A stretch of 64,000 nucleotides of DNA from Pseudonocardia sp. C8. GTDB taxonomy: Bacteria > Actinomycetota > Actinomycetes > Mycobacteriales > Pseudonocardiaceae. Below the pieces are notes generated by a model, which made no database searches, had not been told where the DNA came from, and was given only the letters and a program-made list of their open reading frames with translations. The DNA lies in the NCBI RefSeq assembly GCF_014267175.1, contig NZ_JACMTR010000002.1:5233501-5297500 (forward strand), written 5' to 3'. A program made the translations under genes and the position numbers. Shown here piece after piece: positions 16,202 to 25,229 of this stretch (positions within the stretch are counted from its first letter, which is position 1; every line of letters starts with the position of its first letter).

Positions 16202-17443
16202 TCACCGCGGGAGCTGCGCGAGCCGGGCGGCGAGGTACTCGCGCTCGACGGCGTTCTCGGTGAGCAGCAACGCCTCCTGGTAGGCCGGCCCGGCCTCGGC
16301 GGTGCGGCCGAGCCGGGCGAGCAGGTCGGCCCGGGCCGCGGGGAGGTAGCCGTAGCCGGCGAGCTGCGGCTCGTCGCCGAGGGCGTCCAGGGCGGTGAGC
16401 CCGGCCGCCGGGCCGTCGGCGAACCCGACGGCGACGGCCCGGTTGAGCGCCACCACCGGCGACGGCCAGATCGCGACGAGCAGGTCGTAGAGGGCGACGA
16501 TCTCGCGCCAGTCGGTCTCGACGAAGCTGCCGGCCTCGTCGTGCACCGCGGCGATCGCGGCCATCAGCGCGAACCGCCCGGGTGGGCGCCGGCGCAGCGC
16601 CTCGCGGACCAGCCCGGCGCCCTCGCCGATCGCGCGCCGGTCCCAGCGGGAGCGGTCCTGGTCGGCGAGCAGCACCAGCCGGCCGTCCGGGTCCACGCGG
16701 GCCTCGCGGCGGGCGTCGGTGAGCAGCACGAGCGCGAGCAGGCCGGCGACGTCCGCGTCGTCCGGCAGCAGCGCCCGCAGCATCCGGGCCAGGTCGACGG
16801 CCCGCTCGACGAGGTCGCGGCGGACCAGGTCGTCGCCGGCCGGTGCGGCGTGCCCGGTGGTGAACAGCAGGTGCACCACGGTGAGGACCGCGTCCACCCG
16901 GGCCGGCAGCTCCGCGCGCGGCGGCACCCGGTACGGGATCCGCGCGGCGGCGATCTTCTTCTTGGCCCGGGTGATCCGCGCGGCCATCGTCGGCACCGGG
17001 ACCAGGAACGCGCGTGCCACCTCCGCGGTGGACAGCCCGCACAGCAGCCGGAGCGTGAGCGCGACCTGCGCGTCCCGGGCGAGTGCGGGGTGGCAGCAGG
17101 TGAACACCAGCCGCAGCCGGTCGTCGGCGATCTCCGGGGCCTCGGTGGCCCGTTCCGGTCCGGGGACGGCCTCGTCGTCGACCAGCAGCGGCTGCGCACG
17201 GTGCGCGGTGGCGCGGCGCCGGTGCAGGTCCAGCGCACGGCGGCGGGCCGTGGTGGTCAGCCAGGCGTCCGGGTTGTCCGGAACGCCGTCGGCGGCCCAG
17301 GCGGTCAGCGCCCGGGCGTAGGCGTCCTGCACGCACTCCTCGGCCAGGTCGAGGTCACGGGTGACGCGCACCGTCGCGGCGAGCACGAAGGCCCAGCCGC
17401 GCCGGTGCGCGTCGGCGACCGCGGCGGGTACCGACGGGTCCAC
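16202..17443 (-). CDS. ECF42-type RNA polymerase sigma factor
   Basis: 413-aa ECF sigma factor: sigma-2 region at about 10-75 (DLAEECVQDAYARAL, DNPDAWLTTTARRRALD), sigma-4 at about 105-165 (AQVALTLRLLCGLSTAEVARAF) and a ~240-residue C-terminal TPR-like extension ending with EREYLAARLAQL. The extension and a YCII/DGPF gene next door are the hallmarks of group ECF42, which has no anti-sigma factor. I place the start at GTG 17443, one base past the YCII stop codon, so it is translationally coupled to that gene. A promoter matching the group's own type lies upstream of the YCII gene. Confidence 0.92.
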   Translation of the reverse strand: MDPSVPAAVADAHRRGWAFVLAATVRVTRDLDLAEECVQDAYARALTAWAADGVPDNPDAWLTTTARRRALDLHRRRATAHRAQPLLVDDEAVPGPERATEAPEIADDRLRLVFTCCHPALARDAQVALTLRLLCGLSTAEVARAFLVPVPTMAARITRAKKKIAAARIPYRVPPRAELPARVDAVLTVVHLLFTTGHAAPAGDDLVRRDLVERAVDLARMLRALLPDDADVAGLLALVLLTDARREARVDPDGRLVLLADQDRSRWDRRAIGEGAGLVREALRRRPPGRFALMAAIAAVHDEAGSFVETDWREIVALYDLLVAIWPSPVVALNRAVAVGFADGPAAGLTALDALGDEPQLAGYGYLPAARADLLARLGRTAEAGPAYQEALLLTENAVEREYLAARLAQLPR

Positions 17444-17444
17444 G

Positions 17445-17792
17445 TCAGTCGAAGGTCCGCACGGGGCGGACCTCGACCCCGCCGAACGGGGCCGGCACGT
17501 CTCGCGCGATCGCGACCGCGGCGTCCAGGTCGGGCGCCTCGACCACGTAGAAGCCGCCCAGGGCCTCCTTGGTCTCGGCGAACGCACCGTCGGTCACGGC
17601 GTGTCCGCCCGACTGGTCGCGGCGGATCGACGTGGCGGTCCCCGTCGGGTGCAGGGCGTGCCCGCCGACCAGCGACGCGCGGTGGCGCTCGCCGAACGCG
17701 GCGTGCCGGTCCAGGATCCGGCCGGCCTCGTCCTCGCTGGTGGCCGCCCACGCCTGCTCGTCCTCGTAGATGAGGATCACGTACTTCGACAT
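17445..17792 (-). CDS. YCII/DGPF-family protein
   Basis: 115-aa YCII-related protein (DGPF family), the usual genetic partner of ECF42 sigma factors. It opens with MSKYVILIYEDEQAW and contains FAETKEALGGFYVVEAPDLDAA. The start is ATG 17792 with GAGGAGAGGA before it, not 17897. The fold is ferredoxin-like; the function is unknown, and a role in signalling to or sensing for the sigma factor has been suggested for the family. It is first gene of the ECF42 transcription unit. Confidence 0.9.
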   Translation of the reverse strand: MSKYVILIYEDEQAWAATSEDEAGRILDRHAAFGERHRASLVGGHALHPTGTATSIRRDQSGGHAVTDGAFAETKEALGGFYVVEAPDLDAAVAIARDVPAPFGGVEVRPVRTFD

Positions 17793-17844
17793 CGGTCCGT
17801 CCTCTCCTCGTCGAGCCCGCGGAGGATGGGCTCTCATGTCTACC

Positions 17845-17871
17845 GACGCGCAGCCGGCGGCGGAATCGACA
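17845..17871 (-). promoter_or_regulatory. putative ECF42-dependent promoter
   Basis: On the minus strand TGTCGA (17871-17866) is followed after exactly 17 bp by CGTC (17848-17845), about 50 bp before the YCII start. TGTCGA/CGTC is the -35/-10 pair I recall for ECF42 sigma factors, so this looks like an autoregulated promoter of the YCII-sigma operon. Confidence 0.65.
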
Positions 17872-17900
17872 GCGGCGGGTTCCCGTCGCCGCGACACTCC

Positions 17901-20732
17901 CTAGGCCCCGCGGTCCTCGGGCAGCGCCGCAGCCAGCCCGCTGCGGGAGCGGACGCCGAGCTTGCGGTAGGCGGACGTCAGGTGGGTCTCGACGGTGCGC
18001 CGGGTGACGAACAGCGCCTGCGCGATCTCCCGGTTGCCGTGCCCCGCCGCCGCGAGCCCGGCGACCCGCCGCTCCGCGCCGGTGAGCGCGTCCGCGCCGG
18101 TCAGGGCGGCGCGCCGCGGCCGGTACCCGAGCTCGACGAGGCGTGTCCTGGCCTGCTCCTCCAGCCGGCCGGCACCGGTGCGATGCGCCACGTCCAGCGC
18201 CGCGCGCAGTTCCACCCCCGCCTCCGAACGCCGGCCGAGGCGCGCCGACGCGACACCCAGGTCGTGGCGGATCCAGCCGGCGTCCGACACCAGGGGCCCC
18301 ACGGCGAGGGCTTCCCGCAACGTGCCGACGGCGTCACCCGGCGGCTGGGCGGCGGCGACGGCGTGCAGCGCCCGCGCCCGCGCGCCACCGGTACCCCAGG
18401 CGTCCGCGGCGGCGGTCGCCGCGCGGGCGCAACGGAGGGCCTCGGCCCGGTCGCCGACGGCGGCGTGGGCATGCGCGAGCGCGACGTGCCGGGGAGTGCC
18501 CGGCGTGGCCAGGACGTGACAGGACTCCTCGCGCCGGTCGAACTCGGCGAGGTCGGCGAGCGCGTCCACCGGCCGCCCGGCGGCCAGCCGGAGCAGCCCG
18601 CGGCCGTACAGCAGGAGCCGGTACGGCGTGGAGTCCGGCAGCGCGGCCGCGGGCGGATACCCCCGGGCGAGCCGCTCGGCGTCGGCGAGCCCACCCCGCT
18701 CACGGTGCACGTCCAGTACGCCGGCGACGACGGCCGGCACGTGGAACATCGGGTCGGGGAGCGTGGTGGCCGCCGCGAGCGCCGAGCCGGCGTGTTCCTC
18801 CGCCGCCCGCAGATCACCGCACATCAGGTCCAGATAGGAGCGGAACAGCGAGGCCAGTACGAACCCGACCGCGGAGCCACGCCTCGCCGCGTCCTCGTGG
18901 GCCACGTCGAGCAGCCGGGCGGCGGCCGCCCAGCGCTCGGCCTGCAGCAGCACCCACACCACCTGGTAGACGGCCAGCGCGTCCGCGGTCTGCTCACCGA
19001 CCAGGGCACCTCCGGCGGCGGCGCGCGCGGCCAGGTCGGCCGCGGCCTCGGCGCTCCCCCCGTCCAGCGCGACCTGGGTACCGAGGTTGGCCAGCAGCAG
19101 CCGCTCACCGGCGGTGGCCCCCGTGAGCCGCCCGGAGAAGCGCCGGAGCCGGTCGGCCCGCCACACGCCGACGGCGATCGAATGCCGGGAGGCCGAGAGG
19201 ATCTCCGCCTCCACGGCCAGGGCCTGCTCCGGATCCGCAGCGGCGAGGGCCGCCAGCTCGCCGTCGATCTCGGTCGCGGTCTCGGCGAGCCGGTCGCCGG
19301 TGAGCAGGGCCCCCACCAGGTCCCGCAGCGCGGTGCGGCGCGTGGCCAGGTCGGTGGCCAGCGTCAGCGCCTCGCGCAGCGCGGCCGCTGCATCGGTGAG
19401 CGCGCCCTGCGCCACCGCGGCCCGCCCGTCCAGGATCAGCAGCTCGGCCCGCTGTCCTGGGGTGGGCGGCTCGGCGAGTGCGCGGGCCACACGGGCCCGG
19501 ACCGCCGCGACGTCGCCGTGCGCCGCGGCGTCACGCGCGGCGTCGAGCAGCAGGGCGGGTACGGCGGGGTCGCCCAGTGGCGGCACCGCCAGCAGGTGGT
19601 GGGCCACCACACCGGGCTCAGCCCCGTCCCGGGCGAGGCAGCGGGCGGCGGCGCGGTGCAACTGCATGGCCCGGGCCGGAGGCACGGTCGCCGCGACGGC
19701 CTCCCGTACCAGCGGGTGCCGGAACCGCGCCGGGGCGGCCTCGGCGAGCAGCGCCGCCGTGAGCAGCTCTCCCGCGGCGCCGAGCGCGTCGTCCCCGGAC
19801 AGCCCGGCGAGCTCGGCGGCGAGGGCCAGCGATGCACCGTCGTCGAGCACCGAGCAGGCCTCGGCGAGCACCCGCGCGTGCTGACCCAGTGCGGCGAGCT
19901 GGGTCGCAACCCAGCCTTCGAGCCGGGCCGCGGGCCGCCCACCGGCGAGGAGCTCGGTGACCAGCAGGGGGTTCCCGCCGGTCAGGCGGTACCAGTCGGC
20001 CACCTCACCCGGTGCCGGCTCGGCTGGGCCGCGGCGGCGCATCAGCTCGGCGACCGCGGCCTCGGACAGGGGCGCCGGACGCAGCACGCGGGCCCGGGGC
20101 GCGCCGGCGAGCCGGCGCAGCGCGTCGGTGGCGGGCGCGTCCCGCGCCGTGACACCGAGGACCACGGGCAGGTCGCACACGCGGTGCGCGAGGTAGGCGA
20201 GGAACTCCAGCGACGGCGGATCGGCCCAGTGCGCGTCGTCGACGACGAGCAGCAGCGGGGCGCGCTCGGCCAGACCGGCACACAACCAGTACAGGCCCAG
20301 CCTGCGCGCGGCGTCGTCCCGCCCCGGATCGGCCGGTGTCAGGCCGAGCGCATCCGTTCCCCAGCCGGCCGCGCCGCCCAGCAACGCCTCCCGTTCGGCC
20401 GCCGGCGCGGCACCCACCCGGTGGGCCAGCAGCTGACGCACGACGCCGAACGCGGCCCCGGACTCGGCGACACCGCCCCGAGCCACCAGGACCTCCATCC
20501 CGGCGGCCCCGGCCAGGGCGGCCAGCCGGTCCGCCAGCACGGTCTTCCCGATACCCGGCATGCCCTGGACGACGACCGTGCCACCGGCACCGGCGGTCGC
20601 AGCGGCCTCGACCAGCTCAGCGAGCGCGGCGAGCTCGGCCCGGCGCTCACACAGGGCGCCCCCGATTCCTGTGGTCGCACCGGCGAAATCCCGTGGTGGC
20701 TCCACGGCGCCGACCGCGTCCCCCGCGGGCAT
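17901..20732 (-). CDS. large ATP-binding LuxR (LAL) regulator
   Basis: 943-aa LAL-type transcription regulator. The N-terminal AAA/STAND ATPase has Walker A GMPGIGKT (~57) and Walker B LLLVVDDAHWADP (~150). A long middle region of alpha-solenoid, TPR-like helices follows. The C-terminal LuxR helix-turn-helix is LTGAERRVAGLAAAGHGNREIA...RTVETHLTSAYRKLGV. I start at ATG 20732 (MPAGDAV), because the ORF upstream of this runs into the coding sequence of the divergent gene. Such proteins (MalT-like) sense small molecules and activate adjacent genes. The divergent nitronate-monooxygenase-like gene starts 43 bp away and is the natural target. Confidence 0.9.
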   Translation of the reverse strand: MPAGDAVGAVEPPRDFAGATTGIGGALCERRAELAALAELVEAAATAGAGGTVVVQGMPGIGKTVLADRLAALAGAAGMEVLVARGGVAESGAAFGVVRQLLAHRVGAAPAAEREALLGGAAGWGTDALGLTPADPGRDDAARRLGLYWLCAGLAERAPLLLVVDDAHWADPPSLEFLAYLAHRVCDLPVVLGVTARDAPATDALRRLAGAPRARVLRPAPLSEAAVAELMRRRGPAEPAPGEVADWYRLTGGNPLLVTELLAGGRPAARLEGWVATQLAALGQHARVLAEACSVLDDGASLALAAELAGLSGDDALGAAGELLTAALLAEAAPARFRHPLVREAVAATVPPARAMQLHRAAARCLARDGAEPGVVAHHLLAVPPLGDPAVPALLLDAARDAAAHGDVAAVRARVARALAEPPTPGQRAELLILDGRAAVAQGALTDAAAALREALTLATDLATRRTALRDLVGALLTGDRLAETATEIDGELAALAAADPEQALAVEAEILSASRHSIAVGVWRADRLRRFSGRLTGATAGERLLLANLGTQVALDGGSAEAAADLAARAAAGGALVGEQTADALAVYQVVWVLLQAERWAAAARLLDVAHEDAARRGSAVGFVLASLFRSYLDLMCGDLRAAEEHAGSALAAATTLPDPMFHVPAVVAGVLDVHRERGGLADAERLARGYPPAAALPDSTPYRLLLYGRGLLRLAAGRPVDALADLAEFDRREESCHVLATPGTPRHVALAHAHAAVGDRAEALRCARAATAAADAWGTGGARARALHAVAAAQPPGDAVGTLREALAVGPLVSDAGWIRHDLGVASARLGRRSEAGVELRAALDVAHRTGAGRLEEQARTRLVELGYRPRRAALTGADALTGAERRVAGLAAAGHGNREIAQALFVTRRTVETHLTSAYRKLGVRSRSGLAAALPEDRGA

Positions 20733-20775
20733 CGTCACCGGCACAGGATGGACCCACCCACCCAGGGAGAACCAG

Positions 20776-21783
20776 ATGTTGCACACCAGGCTCTGCGACC
20801 TGCTCCGCATCGAGGTCCCGATCCTCTGCGCGCCGTTCGGCCCCTGGCCCGAGGTCGAGCTCGCCGCGGCCGTGTGCTCGGCCGGTGGGCTGGGCAGCCT
20901 CGGCACCGCCGCGGCGCCGCTGCCCGTCCTCCGGGAGCGGTGGTCCCGGCTGCGTGACCTCACCGACCGGCCCTTCGCCGTCAACCATGCGGTGCGGCCG
21001 TTCGACGAGGAGGCGTTCGACGCCACGCTGGCCTTCCGGCCGGACGTGATCAGCTTCCACCAGCTGGTCTGCCCGGATCTCGTCGCCCGCGCGCACGAAC
21101 GCGGCATCCTCTGGGTTCAGCAGGTCATGCACCGCGCCCAGGCGGAGGAGGCCCTGCGCGCCGGCGCGGACGTGATCGTCGCGCAGGGCGGTGAGGCCGG
21201 CGGGCACAGCGGCTCGGTCGCCGGCATGGTGCTGCTCGCGCAGGTGCTCGACCTCGCCGGGGACGTTCCCGTGGTGCTGGCCGGTGGGGTCGCCGACGGG
21301 CGCGGGCTGGCGGCCGCACTGGCCATGGGTGCCTCGGGAGTCTGCATGGGGACCCGTTTCCTCGCCTCCACCGAGATGGCGGTGCACGCCGACTGGAAGC
21401 GCCGGATCGTGGAGGCCGACGCGCTCGACGCGGTCAAGGTGGCCAACGACGATCTGATCATGCCGCCCTACACCAGGCCCGGCGCACCGCCCCACCGGCC
21501 GCGGGCGCTCCGCACCCCGCTCGTCGACGCGCTCGCCGACCGCCCCGGGACCGTGGACGGGGCGGCGGTCGGCGCCGAGTTCCTCGGAGCCGTCGCCCGC
21601 GGCCGCGGCGACGAGTACCTGCCGTTCGCCGGCCAGACCGTCGGGCTCGTGCACGACGTCCGTCCCGCCGCCGAGATCATCCACGAGGTGACGGCGGGTG
21701 CGGCAGCCGCGCTGCAGGCGGCGGCCGCCCTGACGGCACCGCCGGCGCGGGAGCACCAGCCCACCCACCGGCCGTCGACGTGA
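20776..21783 (+). CDS. nitronate monooxygenase-like FMN enzyme
   Basis: 335-aa TIM-barrel flavoprotein of the nitronate monooxygenase / 2-nitropropane dioxygenase family. It shows PILCAPFGPWPEVELAAAVC, SAGGLGSLG, the phosphate-binding GGEAGGHSG and the C-terminal GASGVCMGTRF, where FMN binds. The start is ATG 20776 after AGGGAGA, not an upstream ATG. It would oxidise alkyl nitronates to carbonyls and nitrite, or act as a related FMN oxidoreductase (enoyl reductase-like members exist). It is divergent from the LAL regulator. Confidence 0.88.
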   Translation: MLHTRLCDLLRIEVPILCAPFGPWPEVELAAAVCSAGGLGSLGTAAAPLPVLRERWSRLRDLTDRPFAVNHAVRPFDEEAFDATLAFRPDVISFHQLVCPDLVARAHERGILWVQQVMHRAQAEEALRAGADVIVAQGGEAGGHSGSVAGMVLLAQVLDLAGDVPVVLAGGVADGRGLAAALAMGASGVCMGTRFLASTEMAVHADWKRRIVEADALDAVKVANDDLIMPPYTRPGAPPHRPRALRTPLVDALADRPGTVDGAAVGAEFLGAVARGRGDEYLPFAGQTVGLVHDVRPAAEIIHEVTAGAAAALQAAAALTAPPAREHQPTHRPST

Positions 21784-21817
21784 CGGCTCCCGCCGTCCCG
21801 CCGACGGACCGGTCAGG

Positions 21818-23239
21818 TCACGCCCTCCGCCCGGACGGGCGCACGTTCTGGTTCATGCGGAATACGTTGCCCGGGTCGTACTCGTCCTTCACCGCGACCA
21901 GCCGCCGGTACTTGTCCGCGCCGAAGGTGCGGCGCACCCGATCGTCGTCGACCTGGGAGAAGAAGTTGAGCGCCATCCCCGCGGCCGTCCACGGGCGCAG
22001 GGCCGCGGAGGTGTCCTTGACCCACCCGACGTGGTCCCGGTCGTCGCCCCCGGTCCAGATCCCGTAGCAGTGGTAGAACCAGCGCGCCGACCGGCCGCCG
22101 ACCGGGACGGCGTCCTCGGCCACGTCGGCCACGGCACCGCCGTAGGGCGCCAGGATCGTGACGCTGGCCGGGGAGGTCGCCGCGTTCGCCCGGTCGACGG
22201 CCGCGGCGATCGCCTCGTCGGGCAGGTCCGTGAACAGGTCCGAGGTCCAGTAGTTGCGCCGCCCCGGCGGGTTGCCGGGATCGGTGAGCGCCTGCAGCGC
22301 CAGGTAGGGCATCGGCCCGACGGTGTCGACCACCGGGCTGCCGTGCCCCCGCAGCGCGGCCAGCGCCTCCGGGCCGTGGTCGAGGTCCCCGAAGTAGGCC
22401 GTGATGACGGTGACCGCCGGTCGGCCACGGAGGGTGGGGGGCACGAACGGTGCCGGCGGCGCCGTCATGAGGATCGCCCCACCGGCGACCTCCCGTGGTG
22501 CCTCCTGCATGACGTCGCGGAAGTGGCGGCAGACGTCGGCCGCGTGCTCGCGCGGGTACATGAGCATGCCGCCGTAGATGGTGGGGCCGACCGGGTGCAG
22601 GCACAGCTCGAACTCGGTCACGACGCCGAAGTTCCCACCGCCGCCGCGCAGGCCCCAGAACAGCTCGGGGTGCTCGTTCTCGCTCGCCGTCACGATCCGG
22701 CCGTCCGCGGTGACCACCCGGGCGGAGACCAGGTTGTCGCAGGCGAACCCGTGCATCCGTTCGAGCCAGCCGCTGCCGCTGCCGAGCACGAAGCCGGCGA
22801 CCCCGGTGGTGGTCATCCGGCCGCCGGTCGTGGCCAGACCGTGCTCCTGGGTGGCCCGGTCGAGCTCGCCCCACGTCACGCCCGGGCCCACCCGCACGCG
22901 CCGGGCCACCGGGTCGACGGATATCTCCTTCATGGGCCGCAGGTCGAGCAGCAGGCCGTCGTCGATCGCGGAGTAGCCGGCCGCCGAGTGGCCGCCCGCG
23001 CGGACGGCGACCGGTAGCCGCTCGGACTGGGCGAACAGCAGCGCCGCGACGACGTCACCGTCGCAGGTGGCCCGGGCGATGACCGCCGGGCGGCGGTCGA
23101 ACATCGCGTTGAAGACGGCCCGGGCCTCGTCGTACCGCTCGCCGTCGGCGCGGGTCAGGATCTCGCCGGCGAAGCCGGCGCGGAGCGGTCCGAGGTCCGT
23201 GCCGCGGACCGTGCTCCGGGGTGCTGATGTCTGGGTCAT
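21818..23239 (-). CDS. berberine-bridge-type FAD oxidoreductase
   Basis: 473-aa FAD-linked oxidase with a PCMH FAD domain and a C-terminal BBE segment (PGNVFRMNQNV near the end). The covalent-FAD His is in RAGGHSAAGYS (~95). The Cys used by bicovalent members is absent: the expected loop reads TTGGRMTTTGVAG, so attachment is probably through His only. The start is ATG 23239 (MTQTSAP). It lies 44 bp downstream of the Crp-family gene and is probably co-transcribed with it. It likely oxidises an alcohol or sugar-like metabolite; the substrate is unknown. Confidence 0.88.
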   Translation of the reverse strand: MTQTSAPRSTVRGTDLGPLRAGFAGEILTRADGERYDEARAVFNAMFDRRPAVIARATCDGDVVAALLFAQSERLPVAVRAGGHSAAGYSAIDDGLLLDLRPMKEISVDPVARRVRVGPGVTWGELDRATQEHGLATTGGRMTTTGVAGFVLGSGSGWLERMHGFACDNLVSARVVTADGRIVTASENEHPELFWGLRGGGGNFGVVTEFELCLHPVGPTIYGGMLMYPREHAADVCRHFRDVMQEAPREVAGGAILMTAPPAPFVPPTLRGRPAVTVITAYFGDLDHGPEALAALRGHGSPVVDTVGPMPYLALQALTDPGNPPGRRNYWTSDLFTDLPDEAIAAAVDRANAATSPASVTILAPYGGAVADVAEDAVPVGGRSARWFYHCYGIWTGGDDRDHVGWVKDTSAALRPWTAAGMALNFFSQVDDDRVRRTFGADKYRRLVAVKDEYDPGNVFRMNQNVRPSGRRA

Positions 23240-23283
23240 GCCAGGACGGTGCTCCCGGCCGCCCCGGCCGGCAGTGCTGCACG

Positions 23284-23985
23284 TCACAGGCCCGCGTCGG
23301 TGGTCTGCGCCGCCCGTTCGAGTGCGGTCCGGTCACGGATGTAGAAGTGGCCGTCGCGCTGGCTGATGACGCCGGCCCCGATCAGCGTCGACAGGGCGCG
23401 GTTGACGTTCTCCCGGGTGGCCGCCACGTGCGCGGCGAGCTCGCCCTGCGACAACCGGAACCGGAGCCGCACCCCGTCGGGGGTCACCTCGCCGTACTCG
23501 TCGAGCAGGGAGAGCAGCAGGCCGGCGACCCTCTTGCCGATCCTGCCGAACGCGACGTCACTGAACAGGTAGGCCGCTCGCACGGCGGTGATGCTCAGCT
23601 GCTCCAGCATCCGCTGCATGGCCGCGGGGTGCCGGGACATGAACGCCAGCAGCGGCGCCCTCCGGATCAGCAGGCAGGTGCTGGCCGTCATGGCGGTCAG
23701 GCCGAGCCACCGGGTACCCCTCGGGTGGAACAGCCCGACCTCGCCGGTCATGCTCACGGCCGGGAAGACCGCCATGATCACCTCCCGGCCGTCGACGCTG
23801 ACGCGGTGCGCCTTGAGCTGGCCCTCCGCCACGATCACCAGGTCGTCGGCGCGGTCGCCCTCGAACCAGAGCGACCGGCCGCGACCGTAGGTGTGCCGGC
23901 GCACATCGGGCAGCAGCTCCGCGATGTCCTGTACCGACAGGTCACGGAAGATCGGGGTCTGACGCAGGATCCCGGTCGGGTCCAT
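23284..23985 (-). CDS. Crp/Fnr-family transcription regulator
   Basis: 233-aa regulator with an N-terminal cyclic-nucleotide-binding-like beta barrel (FRDLSVQDIAELLPDVRRHTYGRG... to ~120) and a C-terminal winged helix (LSQGELAAHVAATRENVNRALSTLIGAGVI, ~175-205). It has no Cys cluster, so it is not an oxygen-sensing FNR. It precedes the FAD oxidoreductase with a 44-bp gap and probably controls it. Its start, ATG 23985, is divergent from the AraC gene at 24147. Confidence 0.88.
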   Translation of the reverse strand: MDPTGILRQTPIFRDLSVQDIAELLPDVRRHTYGRGRSLWFEGDRADDLVIVAEGQLKAHRVSVDGREVIMAVFPAVSMTGEVGLFHPRGTRWLGLTAMTASTCLLIRRAPLLAFMSRHPAAMQRMLEQLSITAVRAAYLFSDVAFGRIGKRVAGLLLSLLDEYGEVTPDGVRLRFRLSQGELAAHVAATRENVNRALSTLIGAGVISQRDGHFYIRDRTALERAAQTTDAGL

Positions 23986-24146
23986 CCCGGGAGCGTAGCG
24001 CCGGGCGCGAGGGTCGGTCGGCCGTTGCGACCCGCGGACGCCGCGGCAGGTCCCGGCAGCCCGAAGGGGACGACGCTGGGCAGCGCACCCCCGGGCTGGC
24101 AGGCTGGCCGTCGTCCGGGCTGCCCCTCGCCGAGGAGGTTCGTGGC

Positions 24147-25106
24147 ATGCGCGCGGTCCTCGATCACCGCTCCTACGCCGAGCTCAGCACGTCGACGGTC
24201 GCGGACGACGAGGCCTTCGCGTACTGGCGTGAGGTCATCTGTGCGGCGTTCGTGCGCCTGGCCGCGGAGCCGATCGACGAGCACGGGTTCCGGGGACGCA
24301 TCGAGCACCTCCCGGTCGGCCCCCTGGAGCTGTCGACCGTCACCGCCGGCAGCCAGCACGTGCGACGCACGCGGTCGCTGGTCGCGGCGGGTGAGGGCGA
24401 GTTCCTGCTGGCCAGCATCCAGCTCGCCGGGCGCGGCCGGGTCGAGCAGGACGGCCGGACCGCCCTCCTCGGACCCGGTGACATGGCGTTCTACGACAGC
24501 ACCCGGCCCTATGTCCTGCACTTCGACGACCCGTTCCGCCAGCTCGTCGTGATGGTCCCCAAACCCGAGCTGGCGCTGACCGACACCCGGGTGCTCACCG
24601 CACGACGCCTCGGCCGGGGCGATCCGGGGGCGGTGATCTCCACGTTCTTCGTCTCGCTGACCGACACGGCACGGAACTCACCCTCGGCCGCCGCCACGCT
24701 CCTGCCGCACGCCCTCGGCCTGCTCGCCGCCGGCGCCTGCTTGCCCGGCACCGGATCCACACCGGACGCACACGACGCGTTACTGCGCGAACGCGTCGAC
24801 TCGTTCCTGCGACGCCATCTCGACGACCCGGCACTGAACGCCGGCTCGATCGCCGCCGGATGCGGGGTCTCGCGCAGCACCCTCTATCGCCTCGTCGGCC
24901 ACGAGGGGGTCGCCACGCGGCTGCGCCGGATGCGCATCGAGCGCGCGAAACAGCTCCTGATGCAGGACCGGTCACGCCCGGTCGGCGCGATCGCGGCAGC
25001 CTGCGGCTTCGACAGCGAGTCGGGCTTCTACCGGGCCTTCCGGGCGGCCACCGGCCACAGCCCCGGCGGCTACCGGAGCGGAACCGGACCCGATCCGGGC
25101 CACTGA
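24147..25106 (+). CDS. AraC-family regulator, probable nitrilase activator
   Basis: 319-aa AraC/XylS regulator with an N-terminal cupin-like AraC_binding_2 region (to ~190) and a C-terminal double helix-turn-helix (AGSIAAGCGVSRSTLYRLV; RPVGAIAAACGFDSESGFYRAFRAATGHSPGG). GAGGAGG precedes the start. It lies 123 bp upstream of the nitrilase gene in the same direction. An AraC-type activator (NitR) controlling a nitrilase is known from Rhodococcus, so the same role is likely here, acting through the direct repeats at 25110-25162. Confidence 0.88.
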   Translation: MRAVLDHRSYAELSTSTVADDEAFAYWREVICAAFVRLAAEPIDEHGFRGRIEHLPVGPLELSTVTAGSQHVRRTRSLVAAGEGEFLLASIQLAGRGRVEQDGRTALLGPGDMAFYDSTRPYVLHFDDPFRQLVVMVPKPELALTDTRVLTARRLGRGDPGAVISTFFVSLTDTARNSPSAAATLLPHALGLLAAGACLPGTGSTPDAHDALLRERVDSFLRRHLDDPALNAGSIAAGCGVSRSTLYRLVGHEGVATRLRRMRIERAKQLLMQDRSRPVGAIAAACGFDSESGFYRAFRAATGHSPGGYRSGTGPDPGH

Positions 25107-25109
25107 CGC

Positions 25110-25162
25110 CCGGTCACGGCCGAGCTGGCACGTCCGGTCAGCCGCCGAGGAACGGCCGGTCA
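25110..25162 (+). promoter_or_regulatory. three direct CCGGTCA repeats before nitrilase
   Basis: CCGGTCA occurs at 25110-25116, 25134-25140 and 25156-25162, 24 and 22 bp apart, i.e. about two helical turns. The second and third copies share the longer CCGGTCAGCCG. Direct repeats with this spacing fit an AraC/XylS activator site upstream of the nitrilase start at 25230. Confidence 0.5.
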
Positions 25163-25229
25163 GCCGGGACGCCCACTCCTGCTCGATCATCGGGGCCATC
25201 GGGCAACAGCCGGGCGTCAAGGAGGACCC

